Shown: positions 10,401 through 23,700 of the stretch, one piece after another
Layout: the number at the start of each line of letters is the position of its first letter
Position numbering within the stretch: position 1 is the stretch's first letter
NCBI GenBank assembly: GCA_004335635.1
Contig: QAXH01001035.1
Coordinates: 401 to 42,832 of the forward strand
Origin: Chloromonas sp. AAM2
Taxonomy: Eukaryota; Chlorophyta; Chlorophyceae; Chlamydomonadales; Chlamydomonadaceae
Direction: 5' to 3'
DNA: 42,432 nt
Program-made: the position numbers and the translations under genes
The notes under the pieces: generated by a model
Database searches by the model: none
Told to the model about the DNA's origin: nothing
Seen by the model: the letters and a program-made list of their open reading frames with translations, nothing else

Positions 10401-13400
10401 ATGGGGTTTGTCAGGTGATTGAGCAAGAACTCCAAGGCAGCATGCTCACGTTCTAAGTGATTCCTTTGGCAACGTTGTCAGTGTGCTTGTGTCGCAGGAC
10501 CATTACTAACCAGGTTGGAGTCCCTCCCCTCATTTGTTTTGGCTTGGTTGCAAGGCAAAAAAAAAGTCAAATCCACACAGCAGGTCCTTCATATATACAG
10601 TAATTACCAGCCTGCACCTGTACCTTTGGCGGTATTTGTACATTCTGGTGGCTGCTCTGGGTTGAAGAAGAAAACACGATCTCAAGTCTTCCTGACACAC
10701 AACCCACCAGCTTTTCCGACCCACACTAGCTGTTGGCCTTGCATTTGCACACTTGTCTTTTGACGACATCCCGAAAACATCAGCATAAAGATCCTGAACG
10801 CCAAGCATACCCCAGCCACTCACAGTCCCCGGTGAGACACTCCAGCGCCCACAGTGTGCTGCCGCCATCCAGCGCTGCATAGCTGCCCTACGGAAGTGAA
10901 AACGTACATGCAAACACATCATGACGCTTACAGGCCAATGGCCGTCACTGTCCCACGTGTTCAATTGGTCAAGTATGCTCCACTCAGTCACAAAGTGTCG
11001 ATAGACTACACCTCTGAAACGACATGCTTCGTTCAGCCACGTTGTTTTGAGGTGATGTTATAAACTGAAGGCTGTGATCGTCTAAGTAACCCTGCATCTG
11101 ACCAGCCTCTGCCCCTGGACACCTTGAATTTGGCCATGGCCTTCTCTAGGAGCAGCACCCAGGCCTCGTCCCCGTTGGGCTTGGCAAAGACCGCCTGACC
11201 GTTGGACTTGGAACAAGGCATCCTGAACCACGGACAGGGAAAGGAACGGCCATGGTGCACGAAGTGTTGCGTGCTGTGGCTTTGGCTCAGCACATTGTGA
11301 TACCTGACCATGAAGTGGGCTGGGCTAGCAGACGTGCAATGCAAAGGAAGAAGCGGGACGCGGTGGGTTGTTGCCGTAGGTATGCGCAACCACCCTATAC
11401 ATATCAGCCTCAATGCCAGCATCTTCCACATGGGTGTCAAGCATCACACCGGTCACACTCACCAGTCATCCACCACAACTGTCTTCCACTTCATATTGGC
11501 ACCGTCGAACAGCCGCATGCGGTACCTGACGATTCAGCGCATAACACTCGTGTTGTCATGTGCAAGATGTGACCAGCATGTCGAATGTCCTTGTCAAGTC
11601 AGCCTGGTCCAGTGCGCCTGTTAGTTCAGGACAGCAGTCCCATGCATTGACGAGCGATGAAACCCATCTTGTGCAGCTAGGTCCCTCACAAGATGATGAA
11701 GAAGGCGGAAGGCAGAGCCGCACTGCAAAAAGCTTCATTCCAACTGTGGCACACAGCTCCGAAGTAGATCTGATGGTCCAGATACACAGAGCCCGTCACG
11801 CCACACTCTGTGTATGAATAGTGTATGTATAGTGTATGAAGTGACGCAAACTTACAATTCAAAAGCACTTTTGAACACCATCACAACCAACACAGTGTCA
11901 TAATGATTCTCAAGGTATCTTGTCACCTGCAAAAGTCAACAATGTCCTGACTCTTTGATATTTGATTGCTTTTTCTAGTGGCCATCTAAAACCAAGTTGC
12001 GTCTGCATCAAAACAAAGTGCACAAGCTGAAAGGTAGCCAACACAAAATTTTGCCTGTCCTTGTTTTCAACCGCCATTTAGTATTGAGTGACACATCCGG
12101 TTGTGAACTGTGGAGCTATGGTGATAGCCAAGGCAGCTGATTTGGCGTCCGTGCACCACGACGTGTTGACTGGTTTCTATGTTGCGTATGAGCGCAATTT
12201 GCGCGATCAAGGAACAGGATACTGTTGCCTCATCCCTGCCGAAATTTGAACTATCACTCATAGCATGCTGATTGTAGATGCCAGAGGTTGCCCCCACAGC
12301 TACTGACCTGCCATACGCTGTGTATTCGTCTGTGAGGAAGACTCGCTGAATGGCGCCCTCCTGGGTGGCCAGACACGCACAGGCACTCATCAGCCAGCAG
12401 TCCCCTGCAGACACATCGGGCAAGGCTGCCAACAATGAGTGAGGCTTTTAAACATTGATCAGTGACCAGCAAACGCAACGGACGCCAACTCAGCAAGCAA
12501 TGGAGCAACAAACCCTCAACCAACTCAGCAAGACCGTAGAGGAGCGACCTTAAAAAAGCTGAGCACTGCTTAAAGTTTGCCAGTCAGTTGCATGCCGACC
12601 GGACTCATGAAAGGTCAAACTGGCTAACAGCTTGGGTATGCTGTTGTGCCACCATCACACATTTGTTGCCTGCCATGGCCGGCAAGCCATGTAATGATGA
12701 TGATGATGATGATGATGCCCTTCTGCACATGACTCTTCTGTTGTGGCTGCGCCCACCCACCTAGTTGTCCCTGGCAGATGTCATGGGGCTCAATCTTAAC
12801 TGCACGTGCAAAAATCAGAGGCAGGCTGAGTCACCACGTGCTCAATCAAGGCCACATACTTTTGCAAAACAGGCAACCAGTCAGCCAGCAATGGCCAATG
12901 CATCGAACCATTTCAGAGCAATGAAGACTGAGCGAGCACTGATCAGCAGGGCTTTACACACTTTGTGTTGTCATCAGGGCCCTGCTACGTACCTGACAGG
13001 CCAGGCTTGAGACTGATTACCATTGGACTACATGCATCAGCAGGCAATGCTGCCCACTTGACCTCCCGCCAAGGTGCTCAATGCGTTGCCTTGAATGCAA
13101 CTGGCGGTCAACTAAGTGCAGCGTCCCCATGCTGTCCGCTGCTTGTTCCCTGCCCGGCGCCCTGCCCTCCCACCAGACTTTAGCTGCTTGGGGGCTATGT
13201 TGTGCCAGCACCACCTTCCTTGCCCAAGTCAATGCGTGTCTCAACCATACACGACCCTGCACGCCTGGCCTGTGCAGTCCTGATCAAACGCCCGTCACAG
13301 CCCTACCTGAGAAGAGGCGGGCGCCTGTCTGACCGCTGCGCGCACACACGTCCCTGATCCGCTTCCTGTGAGGACACAGCAGGCCACAGGGCGTTGAGTT

Positions 13401-14578
13401 TGCATGGCATCCGAGTCAGGCGAAGGTGCAGGGTCCGCACAACACGAGTGAGGCAATGCAAGGGAAAAAGGGACCGCGAGTGGCTTCAGACCGCTCATTT
13501 GGTACGCACAATCAGACGTGGCAGCAGAATTGGGGCAGCAGGTGCCAGAGCACACAGCATGAAGGTCAGGAAAAAGCATTGTTCCACGGAAAGGCTGCAA
13601 ATCCATGTCCCCATGATGCTGGCCCATCCGCTGCATGCTGGCCCTGTGTGGCGATTGTCATAAGAGGCCCTACTCTTTTAGGCCCTACGTATGCACACGA
13701 CAGCTTGACACTCAACCCAAGCCAATGGCAATCGGGACCAGGTATGGTTAGCCTGCAGGTTGTGCCATTGTGGCTGCGCTCTGCAGCTCGCTTTGCTCTC
13801 TGCCCGCTGCATTTCCCGCTTCACGGCCCATGTCACCTTACCATGCGATTTCCTGGTCCACTTGCTGGGCGCTCTTGTTCTTCCAAGGTCCAATCGAGCA
13901 AGCAGATGCTGGGAAACTCTTGTCCTTATATGTGCAGTTGCAGCATACACACACTCTGTGCAGGGACACCGTCATGCTACATGTGGGTTGGATAGAGATG
14001 ACGCTGTTGCTCCATGGCAATGAAGCCTTGTATGCAAGGGCTGAGTCGTATGCATCCTTTAGCAAAAGCAGTCCGACATTGACTTGTTTTGATGTTACAC
14101 ATCACTTCAAAGAAGTTTTGATGTGACACACCTCACTGAACTCACCCACAAGCGAGACATCTCGCACAACGACTGAGGTAGGCACCGATGCACCCCACAA
14201 AGTATATCCTGTGAAGGCAGCGCAAGCAGCACATGCCAGCTGTCAGGGAGCCAGGAAGTGCACCTATGTGGCAGTCAAATGCACACCCACCATATGCTCC
14301 AGAAGACCAGAATGAAGGGTGAGAATATGACCTTCAGAAGGCATATGAATGCTCCCATGCCGCACCGACACTGCCCTTTGACCGGGCAGCTGACAACAGA
14401 CGGTGAAAAGCTACGCCAGCGGCCACACACGTCCGACAGTAGTGATCCAGTAACCTTGCAGACAGCGCTCTCGCCTGCAAACTTGATGAAGCAAACAAAG
14501 TGGTGCCGATGACGACGGGTACGATCGGCGGTTTTCCCGTACCCACTTGCGCTCCAGCAGCTCCTGCATTCTAGCCAT
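7460..14578 (-). CDS. Calpain-type cysteine protease with cysteine-rich C-terminal tail
   Basis: Secure exons, 5' to 3' on the minus strand: 13908-13842, 13365-13307, 12799-12761, 12404-12308, 11525-11463, 11222-11123, 10887-10824, 10379-10345, 9997-9870, 9464-9305, 8758-8714, 8494-8424, 7919-7839 and 7607-7460. All phases agree. Two upstream exons, 14578-14455 (ATG of MARMQELLERKW) and 14208-14146, fit the phase but are tentative. With them the protein is 447 residues. The triad is complete: Cys in QGQLGDCWLMSA (about residue 120), His in VQGHAYAVV (about 305) and Asn in LRNPWGTFEW (about 325). Further calpain signatures are QRVFLTDEYTAYGRYRMRLF, VVVDDW, LLLEKAMAKFKGSYAALDGG, DDGAFWMCWEDF and GWDDLRL. 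Calpains are cytosolic proteases usually activated by Ca2+. No C2-like or EF-hand domain follows. The last 49 residues instead hold 14 Cys (for example KFWCCCQGCRALCC), which may serve membrane anchoring by acylation or metal binding (inference). The intron after 9870 appears to use a GC donor (AAG|GCGAGG). Confidence 0.88.
8826..8860. repeat. Imperfect (TCA/TCG)n trinucleotide tract
   Basis: Runs of TCG and TCA triplets lie inside a calpain intron, just upstream (on the gene strand) of the exon at 8758-8714. They keep a long open frame on both strands, which is a by-product of the repeat. Confidence 0.8.
9045..9087. repeat. (CAC)n microsatellite
   Basis: About fourteen ACC/CAC triplets, followed by an AACAACCACA-type decay to about 9125, lie in the calpain intron between exons 9464-9305 and 8758-8714. 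The poly-Thr or poly-Val open frames through it are artefacts. Confidence 0.95.
12694..12717. repeat. (ATG)n microsatellite
   Basis: Eight ATG/TGA triplets lie in the calpain intron between exons 12799-12761 and 12404-12308. Confidence 0.9.
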
Positions 14579-14769
14579 TGCGTCAACATGAGGTTCAATT
14601 CCTGTTGCGAAAGGCTATGATGCGTTCAAAAAAGCTATTGGGTGGATAGATAGCGAAGAGCGGCAGCGCTCTCAAGGCTTGCCTAGGATGGCCGAATGTG
14701 AATCATTCTAAAATGCGGTGAAAGCAATCGCGCCTGTGCCAAGGGCTCAACAGCCATAGACAGCCAAAA
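14579..14769. promoter_or_regulatory. Short divergent intergenic region, probable bidirectional promoter
   Basis: Only 191 bp separate the proposed calpain start codon (minus strand, 14578) from the channel start codon (plus strand, 14770). Both 5' UTRs and both core promoters must lie here or overlap the neighbouring first exons. I see no clear TATA box. Another minus-strand ATG at 14588 is out of frame with the chosen calpain start. The calpain 5' exon is tentative, so the true gap could be larger. Confidence 0.5.
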
Positions 14770-17700
14770 ATGGCTGCAGAGACGGATGTGGAGGCGGGGG
14801 ACAAGCCCAAAAGCATGTTCCCAATCATCACAAGCCTGAAGAGAGGCTTCATGGGACGAAGCCCGGGCCAGTCATCTGAAGGGGGTACGTACATACGCAG
14901 TCCGGATGCTTCGGTTCAGCTGGCTGCTTGCAGTGGCTGAAGGGAGCTGTTGTCTGTTCGTAGGCGCCATTACGTATTCGCGGACAGGCTCGACGAATGT
15001 TGGTGAGATGTCCGTAACTCGGCGCGACATGCATCCATCCCCACGCGCCCTGAGTCGCATGGTCTCTGGGCGCATGGCCTCAGCAAAAAGCCAAGGAGGT
15101 TTTGTGGGTGGTCTACTAACAGGGAACGCCCTGGCGCCCGGGGAAGCCGGTGAGGGGTATACCCGGCTCATGTCATGTCAGGAAATCTCAGACCAGGCCA
15201 TGCTGACGTGCAAAGGCCTCATATGGAAACGCAAGCTTTTGAAACTATCAGATGTCACCTGCCATGCGGTCACAAGTCCAGCCAGAGTGCATCATCTGCA
15301 CGCTATGGTCATGCATGCACTGCCAAATGGGCCACACAGCTATGCATGTACAGCATCCCTGCTGTGCACACGCACTGGTCAAGTATCTGTTTAAGGCATT
15401 GCTACGGGTGCGCCTGTGGCCCTCTCACATTCTCACGCTTGCACGCATGCTGATGTGGCCGTTGCAGGTGACATTGTGTCAGCTGTCAAGCAGCTGCGGA
15501 GGGCGAGTATGGTTCAGTATCACGCTCCAGACAACAATGGAACTCCAGGGTTGGGATCCAAGACTGGCAGTTTGTGCAGTTATTTCTATGCTCCTAATCC
15601 AGTGTCAGGGCGGGGTGCCTCCTTCAGCCCCACTGGGGAGCTGCTGCTGCGTTATGGTTATGGGCCGGACATAAAGATCCTAAGGACCAAGGACGGTTCA
15701 GTGGCTGCTACACTTTCCCACATGGTGAGTCATGTCATAGGTGCAGGGCTAGTCATGTAGGCTGAGCATCACACTAATGGCCAGGCGTAACTCTTGAGAG
15801 CCTGCGGTTGTAGATCCGGTGTAGGCTGCAGTTGAGTGAGTCAGCAGCCGCGGCAGCAGCTGCAGCTCCCTGCACGGCAGAAGCTGCAGCGGCAGGCTCG
15901 GCAGGAGCTGCAGCGGGAGACACTGCAGCAGCTGCAGTGGCTGGCTGGGCAGCAGGGGCAGTAGGAGACACGGCAGCAGCTGCAGTGGCTGGCTGGGCAG
16001 CAGGGGCAGTAGGAGACACGGCAGCAGCTGCAGTGGCTGGCTGGGCAGCAGGGGCAGTAGGAGACACGGCAGCAGCTGCAGTGGCTGGCTGGGCAGCAGG
16101 GGCANNNNNNNNNNNNNNNNNNNNNNNNNNNNCTGGCTGGGCAGCAGGGGCAGTAGGAGACACGGCAGCAGCTGCAGTGGCTGGCTGGGCAGCAGGGGCA
16201 ACGAGAGACACGGCAGCAGCTGAGGCGGCTGGCTCGGCATTGAGTGACACGGCAGCAGCTGCAGCAGCCAGCATATCTACACCGGAGGCTGGCGCAACAG
16301 CAAGCAGCAAATCGGACGGCAGGTTCAGTACGGCAGCTGGTGGGCATGGGGCATTGGCAAGCAGGCCGTGAACGTGTGAACTTGCAGCTGACGGCCGGTG
16401 TCTCCAGCCCTGGGCCTTTCACTGAGCTTGGCAGACAGATCATGCACCAGCTGGCAGGGGGTTCTTCCTGCAAGGCTTGGTCTGCGTGTTTGAGGACACA
16501 AGCTGGCAGCAGGCTGGCTCTGGCAATCACTAAGAAGCAATCATTCCTTGGCGAAAGCAGTGCACGTTGCTGCTGGCATCAGAATTGTTTGCCTGCCAGA
16601 CCTAGTGTTTGCACCCTTTGCGTCTTCCTGCTGTTCCTGACGCCATGACATGCCACCTGTCTGCTCTGCAGCTGGGGCACATACGCTTTGCCACGTTCAG
16701 TCAGGACGGCGCGCTGCTGTGTGCGGCCTCCGACGACTGTCGCCTGCTCGTGTGGGACATCGACGAGGTGCGGCGCAGAAGGGATTTGACGGCACAGTGC
16801 GACGGACGGAAGCAGCATGTGTTTGCCTGCATTCATCAGCATGCTGCGGCAAGCAGTACCCTTCCTCAGGGCGATGGTCAGAGCCAGCCCCATGAGTTGT
16901 GTGGGAGCCAGACCACAAGTACATCAGGCTGTCAGTCAGTTTGTTGAGTGTGTTGTGCAGACCCAGAACGGGTTGACCCTGCATGCCCGGGCATGGTGGC
17001 GGGCCCAGGTCTGCAAGAGAAGGTAGTCCTGCTGAAGGCTGAGATTGTTGCCAATAGCCAAAGCCCCCGTGTGTGAGAGGATGGTTTTGAAGGTGGTGTC
17101 CATGCCGGTGCCGATGCTGGTGGCTTTCACCTGAGGGCTATACAGCGGAGGGACAGAATCTTGGGTCATCTTGCCTAACCCAAACAGCCGCGCCTGACCT
17201 CCATTCCTGCATATTCTGTCCGCAGGTGGTGCACACCGGCTTGTCTGCCGAGCACTGCATTGCCAACATCAATGTGGGCGCGGAGCCCCTGGCCTACTGC
17301 CAGATATCCCCCAAGGGCACGCACGTGCTGTCATGTGATGACGATGGGCAGCTAGAGCTATGGAACATTGAGCAGGGTGAGTGCGTGCGTGAGCGTCTTT
17401 ATTTGCTTCTGTATCGCACCACAAGTGGAGCAGTGGAGCAGAAGACGGCTCAAGTATTCGTGTACAACATCACATTACTCGCATTGCAAAGGACTGCTGG
17501 TGCCAAGTCCAACCACTGACTGATGAGTTGGGACGAGGCGTTAATCCCTCGTAGAAAGCATGGGCGTGCATGCATGCTTTGTTTGTAACAGCCTTTGCTA
17601 CAGCCCTTCCCTTATGAAGCTAGTTGGGTGAGTGAGAAGACCGTGGGTGCAGACCGGCCAAGCATGTGCTTCCTGTACAGAGGGCATGGAGCACCGGTTT

Positions 17701-20700
17701 GAGATCAACCATGCAGCCAAGCGTTGCAGCTTCAACGAGGACGGGACCATGGTCATCAGTTGCAGTGACTACGATGTGCAGGTGACAGGGTCCAGCAGCA
17801 GGTTTCTCCCCGTTTTTGCCCTTTAGAATGTCCTGGTCGTTTCAGATTCAAGCCCTCTGTAGCAACCTCATGCGTAAAGCATTCTTTTCCAACTGTCTTA
17901 TCATGGCCGTATGTGGCTTGCAGTCGAGATTGGACAAGCCCACTTTACCACAAACAACAGCTTGGGTACACGCAGGCCTAGGTATTGCTTTCTATTGGGC
18001 AAGGCCGGCACTGACTGACAGGGTGAATCTGAGGTCACAGCACACAAGGCAGCAGAAGATGGAACTGCAGTAGTCATTGGCAATGATAGAGTGACGTTGT
18101 TTTCTCGATGGGTTGCCATGCCGCCTTGCTTGCACAGGGTTGTTCGGCAGGCTTTTCAAGCCCTTCATGGGCGTTATCCGCTTACTTGCTAGTTTTACCT
18201 TGATGACCTCATGTTCAGGGACCTCTTTCTTGCATGCTTTAGAGCATACACACACAAGCACAGCTGGCTAACGACTGACTCTTTGATTGTAACCGACCGC
18301 AGGTCACACTCTTAGACACAGAAACAGGCAACTTTCTCGCCACTGAAACGTTTGAGGGTCTGGAGGAATACCGAAATAAGTCCACATACGTGATCAGCGC
18401 GGACGGGTGCCACGTGCTGGTCTACATTGCTGAGCAGTGCTTCAACAGGTGAGTGGCAAAGTCTGGATGCCACCGCTTGCCAAGGTTCGACTGGTGCTGG
18501 TGCGCAGGGCGGGTGTACAGGGACCGGAGGGATGCACAACTGCAGCCGCCAGAACGAGTACAAACACGATAAGAGCACCTGGCCAGAACATGATGATGAG
18601 CAATTTGTCCACATCCGCGACGTAGATGGGCTGTCTGATTGCATACCTTGCTGTCAGTTGGTGTTGTGGAGCGAGTCGCGGCTGACCCTTTCATCGCGCT
18701 TGCCCATGGCCGCTTGACGCAGCAATTGTGCGGTATACAACACAAAGACCCAGAGCTATCACAAGCTGCTGGCTTGTTCCGGCGCAATCGTTCACGCTGA
18801 GTTCTCTGCTGACGGGTCGGATTTTGTGGTGGCGGGCCGCGACGATAAGATCCACGTGTTCGACTCGGCTACGGGCTCGGTTATCGTCACCTTGGAAGGC
18901 CACTCCAGCGATGTGATGTTCTGCAGGGTCTCGGCAGATCGCAGGTACGGGGATCAAGTGTTGGTGTTAAAGAGTGGCGCTGCTGTCTGCACATCAGTCT
19001 GAGGGGGACAGGACTTCGCGGGGTCTTGCCTGCAAAAATACAGGGCTTCAGACTGCTACCTGCGCAGACAATCATTTTCGTGCAACACGCAGGCCTGCAT
19101 CATGATTGATTTCAACTCCCGCGCAGGAGATCATTTGCATACAGTACGATCTACGGAAAACTTCTGTCATGTCTAACTGGGCGTTGCGAAGAGCTGCACA
19201 CTCACGTTCCTTTCGCACGCTGGTTTCTTGCAGGCTAGCCATCAGCGGAGACAACGGGGGCCATGTGTTTGTCTGGGATGTGGACTCAGGGGCGTGCCAG
19301 GTGCGTGGAAGGAAACTACACCGTATGCGTACAGACATGCTCAACAGCTCAACAGCATTGTAGTTCGAACCAAGTCTTCTGCCTGCTACGTGCGCGCATC
19401 ACAGGTTCGGCTTCAAGGCCACAATCAGCCAGTGGTGATGTGCGACATCAACCGCAGCAACTCACGTGCTCTGAGCTTGGATACGGAGGGTCATGCGTAC
19501 ATGTGGAACCTGGACATGCAGGTAAGAACTGCAGGCGGCCTAGACCCTGTGTGTTATGTTCTAGATGGATGGCAAGCAATGGGATGTGGGCGCTAGCGTT
19601 TGAAATGAGAGAGATCAAATCTGATGCGGCAAATAATGGTAAAGCAAGCTGGAGCTGGTATCTCGTCATTCTCATCGCTTAGAATTGAACGCTGCAGTCG
19701 GCTAGAGCCTGTGTACCTATGTTCTAGACATGTGGCAAGCTGCTGGCTGCAACTGGTTGGAAAGCCTGCCAGCTGGAATGAGCATTTCTCACCCTGATTA
19801 GCTTTGCCCTTTCTGCAGTCCATGTACGATGTCATGCGACAGAGCAGCGACCAGTTGTGTGCCGCTCAATATATGCCATCTGGCAGCGAGATGGTGGTCG
19901 GCTATGCGGATGGGACTGTCAAGATGTGGCGGACAGATGGAGACATATTTCAGCGCTGGGTGAGTGAAATGTCCCCGTGGAACAGGCAACTTGCACGTGA
20001 CATGAGTCAGGACGCGCCTTGGTCAATAGAATCTCAGGCGTTCTCTGTGGCGACGGCTGGCATTGTGAATTCTTTTGACCGCAGACGCATACACACCATG
20101 AGGGCAGTCCTCTGGAGTGCTTTGCCGTGAAGCGTGACGGCAAGCTCATCGCGAGCGGCTCCCGCGACGGTCGCGTGGTGATAGTCGATGCGAGGAAGGG
20201 AGACCTCATTGCACGGCTTGACGCGCATACCGATTCGATCACGGCACTCCACTTCTCCTTCAACGGTTCTGTGCTAGGCTCGAGTTCGAGGGATGGCACG
20301 CTGCGCGTATGGCCGACTGAGTATGCATCTTCGAACGTGGCCTTGCATGTGATCAGAGTGCCAAACAACAGCGAAATTCTGACGTGCGCCATCTCAGTCA
20401 ACAGCAAGGTAAGAAGTGGCCGCACTCGCGGAGCCAGTATCGGCTTCTGCCGTCACATTGCTTCTTACTAACCTGCGGTTACACGTGTGCAACGCTTGCC
20501 TGTTGGCAATATCTGATCCCTCACGAGCCAGTACACAGGCTGTCCCAAGCCCTGTGTTTCAACTCGTTACTTGCCATACGCTACCTGCCCATCCATGCAG
20601 GTGGCTGCCCTGGGGTGTGCATGTGGCACGGCCTACCTATACAGCCTGGCATCGTCCAGACAGCTGCACGCAATGCAGGTCAGGACTGGCGTGGGAAGCG

Positions 20701-23700
20701 ACTGCTGTGACTGTCAAAGCACAGCATTCAGGCAGCACAGCACTACCCAGGCAGCCTCAAGCTGGACAAGACGAAGCCTAAACCAGGCCGCGACAAGGCA
20801 GATGTGTACAGCTGTTGCAACAGCCACAGGAGCCATGCCGTGTTTGCATCATGGTCTGCTTAAGGTTTTGCCTCCCATGTCGACCATGCAGGTGACGGAC
20901 TTGGCAGTTCAAGCGGTTGAATTCTGCAGTAACGGAAAGTACCTGGCAGTTGGGTGTGCTGACGGCGTGACCGTCGTTGTTGACGTGGACAGGTAAGAGC
21001 AGAGTGTGGCCAAACGGCGGTTCACACAACTAACGCAAGTATCAAGATATTGCTGCAGGCAGTTTACAAGATTTCTGACGCCATCAGTCATGGAGCATGG
21101 GCCGCCTCCTGTCCCCTGAAATATAATTGGCATCTCAGAATTGCTGCGCCTGTAGTTAATCTCGCAGTATGCACAACCAATTGCATGCAACTGCTAAGGC
21201 ATTGCGCTTTTTGTGGTGCTACGAATGTTACAGAAAACCTACGTTACCTTGGCTGCGTATCCACACCGAGAGGTGAATGGTCTAGTTATTCAAATTATTC
21301 ATAAAATCTCTGTAAAACACGACCTGCTGCCCCTGGCCTGCCATGCAGCGGGCAATCCGTGCGGCGCCTGGTGGGCAACGCCCAGGGCGTGATCGCCAAC
21401 TACTTCCCGCCCATGGGCACGAAAACGTCTATAACGGACGTGCACGTGCTCAGCATATGCAGCAGACAGGCCATCACGTGGGCCATGAGTGACACCAGCA
21501 AGGTGGCAGTGGCGGACTTTGTGGCAGACGCCGAGGTATGAGGGCTAGGGTTGTGCCCAGGCGGAAAACTAACTCTACCTCAGATCACCTACACATAGAG
21601 ATACGCATAGACAAACCTATGGCTTCTACCTTGACCGTAGAAACTACCGTGGAATTACCATAGAACACTGTAATCTTCATTCAGAGTTGATGCGAGTCTG
21701 ATGTCGTGACTCCTGCCGGTGTCGGTGTTCCATTTCCATGCACAGTGAAATGGGCAGACACAAGGTTGAACACCCCGCATGTATGGAAAGGTACGTCACA
21801 GGCCGTGGAAGGCCGCAGTTGCCTTGACAGCATCTTGTATGCTTGCTTGCTTTGGTTGCAGGGCGTGTTCCACAATCGGACCATGGCAAACCGCTACTTC
21901 GTTGGCCACCACTGTTTGGCCCTCTTCGATCCAACGCTGAATGCGGCCATGTACGACATGCGGCTTTATGATAAACACCCCGGAGACTCATACCTTTTCA
22001 GGTGAACCACATGTCTTTTATGACTATCAATGTACGCGGTGAACGACACACACTTCTTCTGTATGCACGACTAGCGAGTGGTGAATGACATGCAACTTTT
22101 CTTGTGTTGAATTAGTAGCAATGCTCCATGCTCTTCTGCTAAGCCAACGCAATCACGCGTCCGTTTCTGCTGTCACATGCAGAAACGGCACACAGTTACT
22201 CATGGGTGGTTCTGAGCAGCTTCCCATGGTCATGTACGCTCCTCCCAACACCACGGTACACATGCTTCTGAACGAGGCGGGCGGCACGCGCTCGCTGGAC
22301 TTCTCCTCTGACGGGCACTTGCTGGTCAGCGGGAACCTGAGGGGGGAGCTGGTGGTGTGGGATGTGGAGCACAGGAGACAGGTGCACAGGTGAGCTAGAG
22401 TGTCCTTTACAGTTGTTTATCTCGCGGAGTTCACTGTAGGAGCGTTGAGCTTGCTATCTCATTACTAATGATCATCAGAGCCTCTACTGATTATGCATTG
22501 CCATGAAGACAGATGCGCATGGACAATCAACTGGTCTATAATCACTGAATACAGATAGGATTTGAAAACACGCTTTGTTTAACAGGTGGGCGGCCCACAA
22601 GCGCTCTGCCGTCACGTGCGTCAAGTTCAGCCATGATTCGGCTTCCATATACTCGTGTGGCGAGGACTGCAAGGTGGGGGCCAGGGGGCATGGTGCAGGC
22701 TGGGGTAAAGCAGGGTGGCCTAGAGGCAGGTGGAGCAGGCAGCTATAGCTTCACAACGCTGTGATTGCAGCACCATAACTGGGCATATTACTCACCGTCT
22801 CTGTTCCTTCATGGAGCCTCCTTGGACACTGTACGGTACGTGGACGTAAGGGCACAGTGACGCTCTGCTGCACTGCTTCCTTCCTGCCGTGTCAAACTCC
22901 CTACTCAATTTGAACAGTGGCATACTCCGCTTTTCACGACCGCACAAATGAATGGCAGGCATGTACAATCAAACAGGTGAGGTTCTGCCTGGTAGATTGG
23001 ATACTGCTCCGCGTGCCTTGTCCAGGTGATTCTCTGGAACTGGCGCACCCAGAGCCCCCTGAGTACCCTGTCCGGCCACCAGGCGCCCGTCACCAGCGTG
23101 GACATGTCCCTGGACGGGCTGGTCATGGCCTCAGGCGACAAGGACGGCATGCTCATCGTTTGGGAGACGGAGACGCTTCAGCCACGGCAGATCGTGGCCG
23201 CGCACGAGGGGGCCGTGCTCTGCTGCAGCCTGTCCCCCGACGGAACAAAGGTGCGAAAGGGAGCAATGTGCATGCGCCAAGCGACTGGGGTGGGTTACCA
23301 GTCTAGGCATAAGAAGCGCAGACGCCCGCGGGGCATGTGACGGCTTCACTTCGGGTGCATCCTGCTCCTTCTTTCTACCATGCGCGAGAACTTCCATCGC
23401 ACCCTGGCTGCACTTGTACTTGAATGTACGTATTGTTTTGCTGCTTGTCAGTTCCAACCACGTGACAATACTTGCGTGATCTTTAAGGAGACTTCCACCA
23501 CGCCTTGGCTACATTTGAACCATCATCGTTGCTGGCGATCAGATACATATTGCTTTTCGCCACGTCTTGATGGTGATGTGATGCATGTAAGCACGTGCTT
23601 GCAGGTTGCGAGCAGTGGCTCCGACGAGCACGTTGTTATCCTGGACAGTCGCACGGGGCAGGAGCTCGTGGTGCTGGACAGCGCACTCGACGGGAAGGGA

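Larger units (their letters stand above)
15725..16671 (+). other. Third intron of the WD40-channel gene, minisatellite-bearing
   Basis: Read-through of exon 3 hits a stop at 15758-15760, so this is an intron in the main model (phase 0 on both sides). It carries the 48-bp minisatellite and a sequencing gap. An open frame at about 15832-16371 crosses the array, so a cassette exon cannot be ruled out. Confidence 0.7.

Noticed and set aside
10753..10793. Possible extra calpain exon after a 30-bp intron near 10.8 kb
   Set aside because: The intron would be too short, and the exon at 10379-10345 gives the expected calpain sequence in the right phase.
14872..15171. Minus-strand 99-codon open frame
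   Set aside because: It is the shadow of exon 2 of the channel gene on the plus strand, which fits phase and splice sites.
15749..16530. Long open frames on both strands through the 48-bp array
   Set aside because: They arise because the repeat period is a multiple of three and has no stop codon. The exon model skips the region with matching phases.
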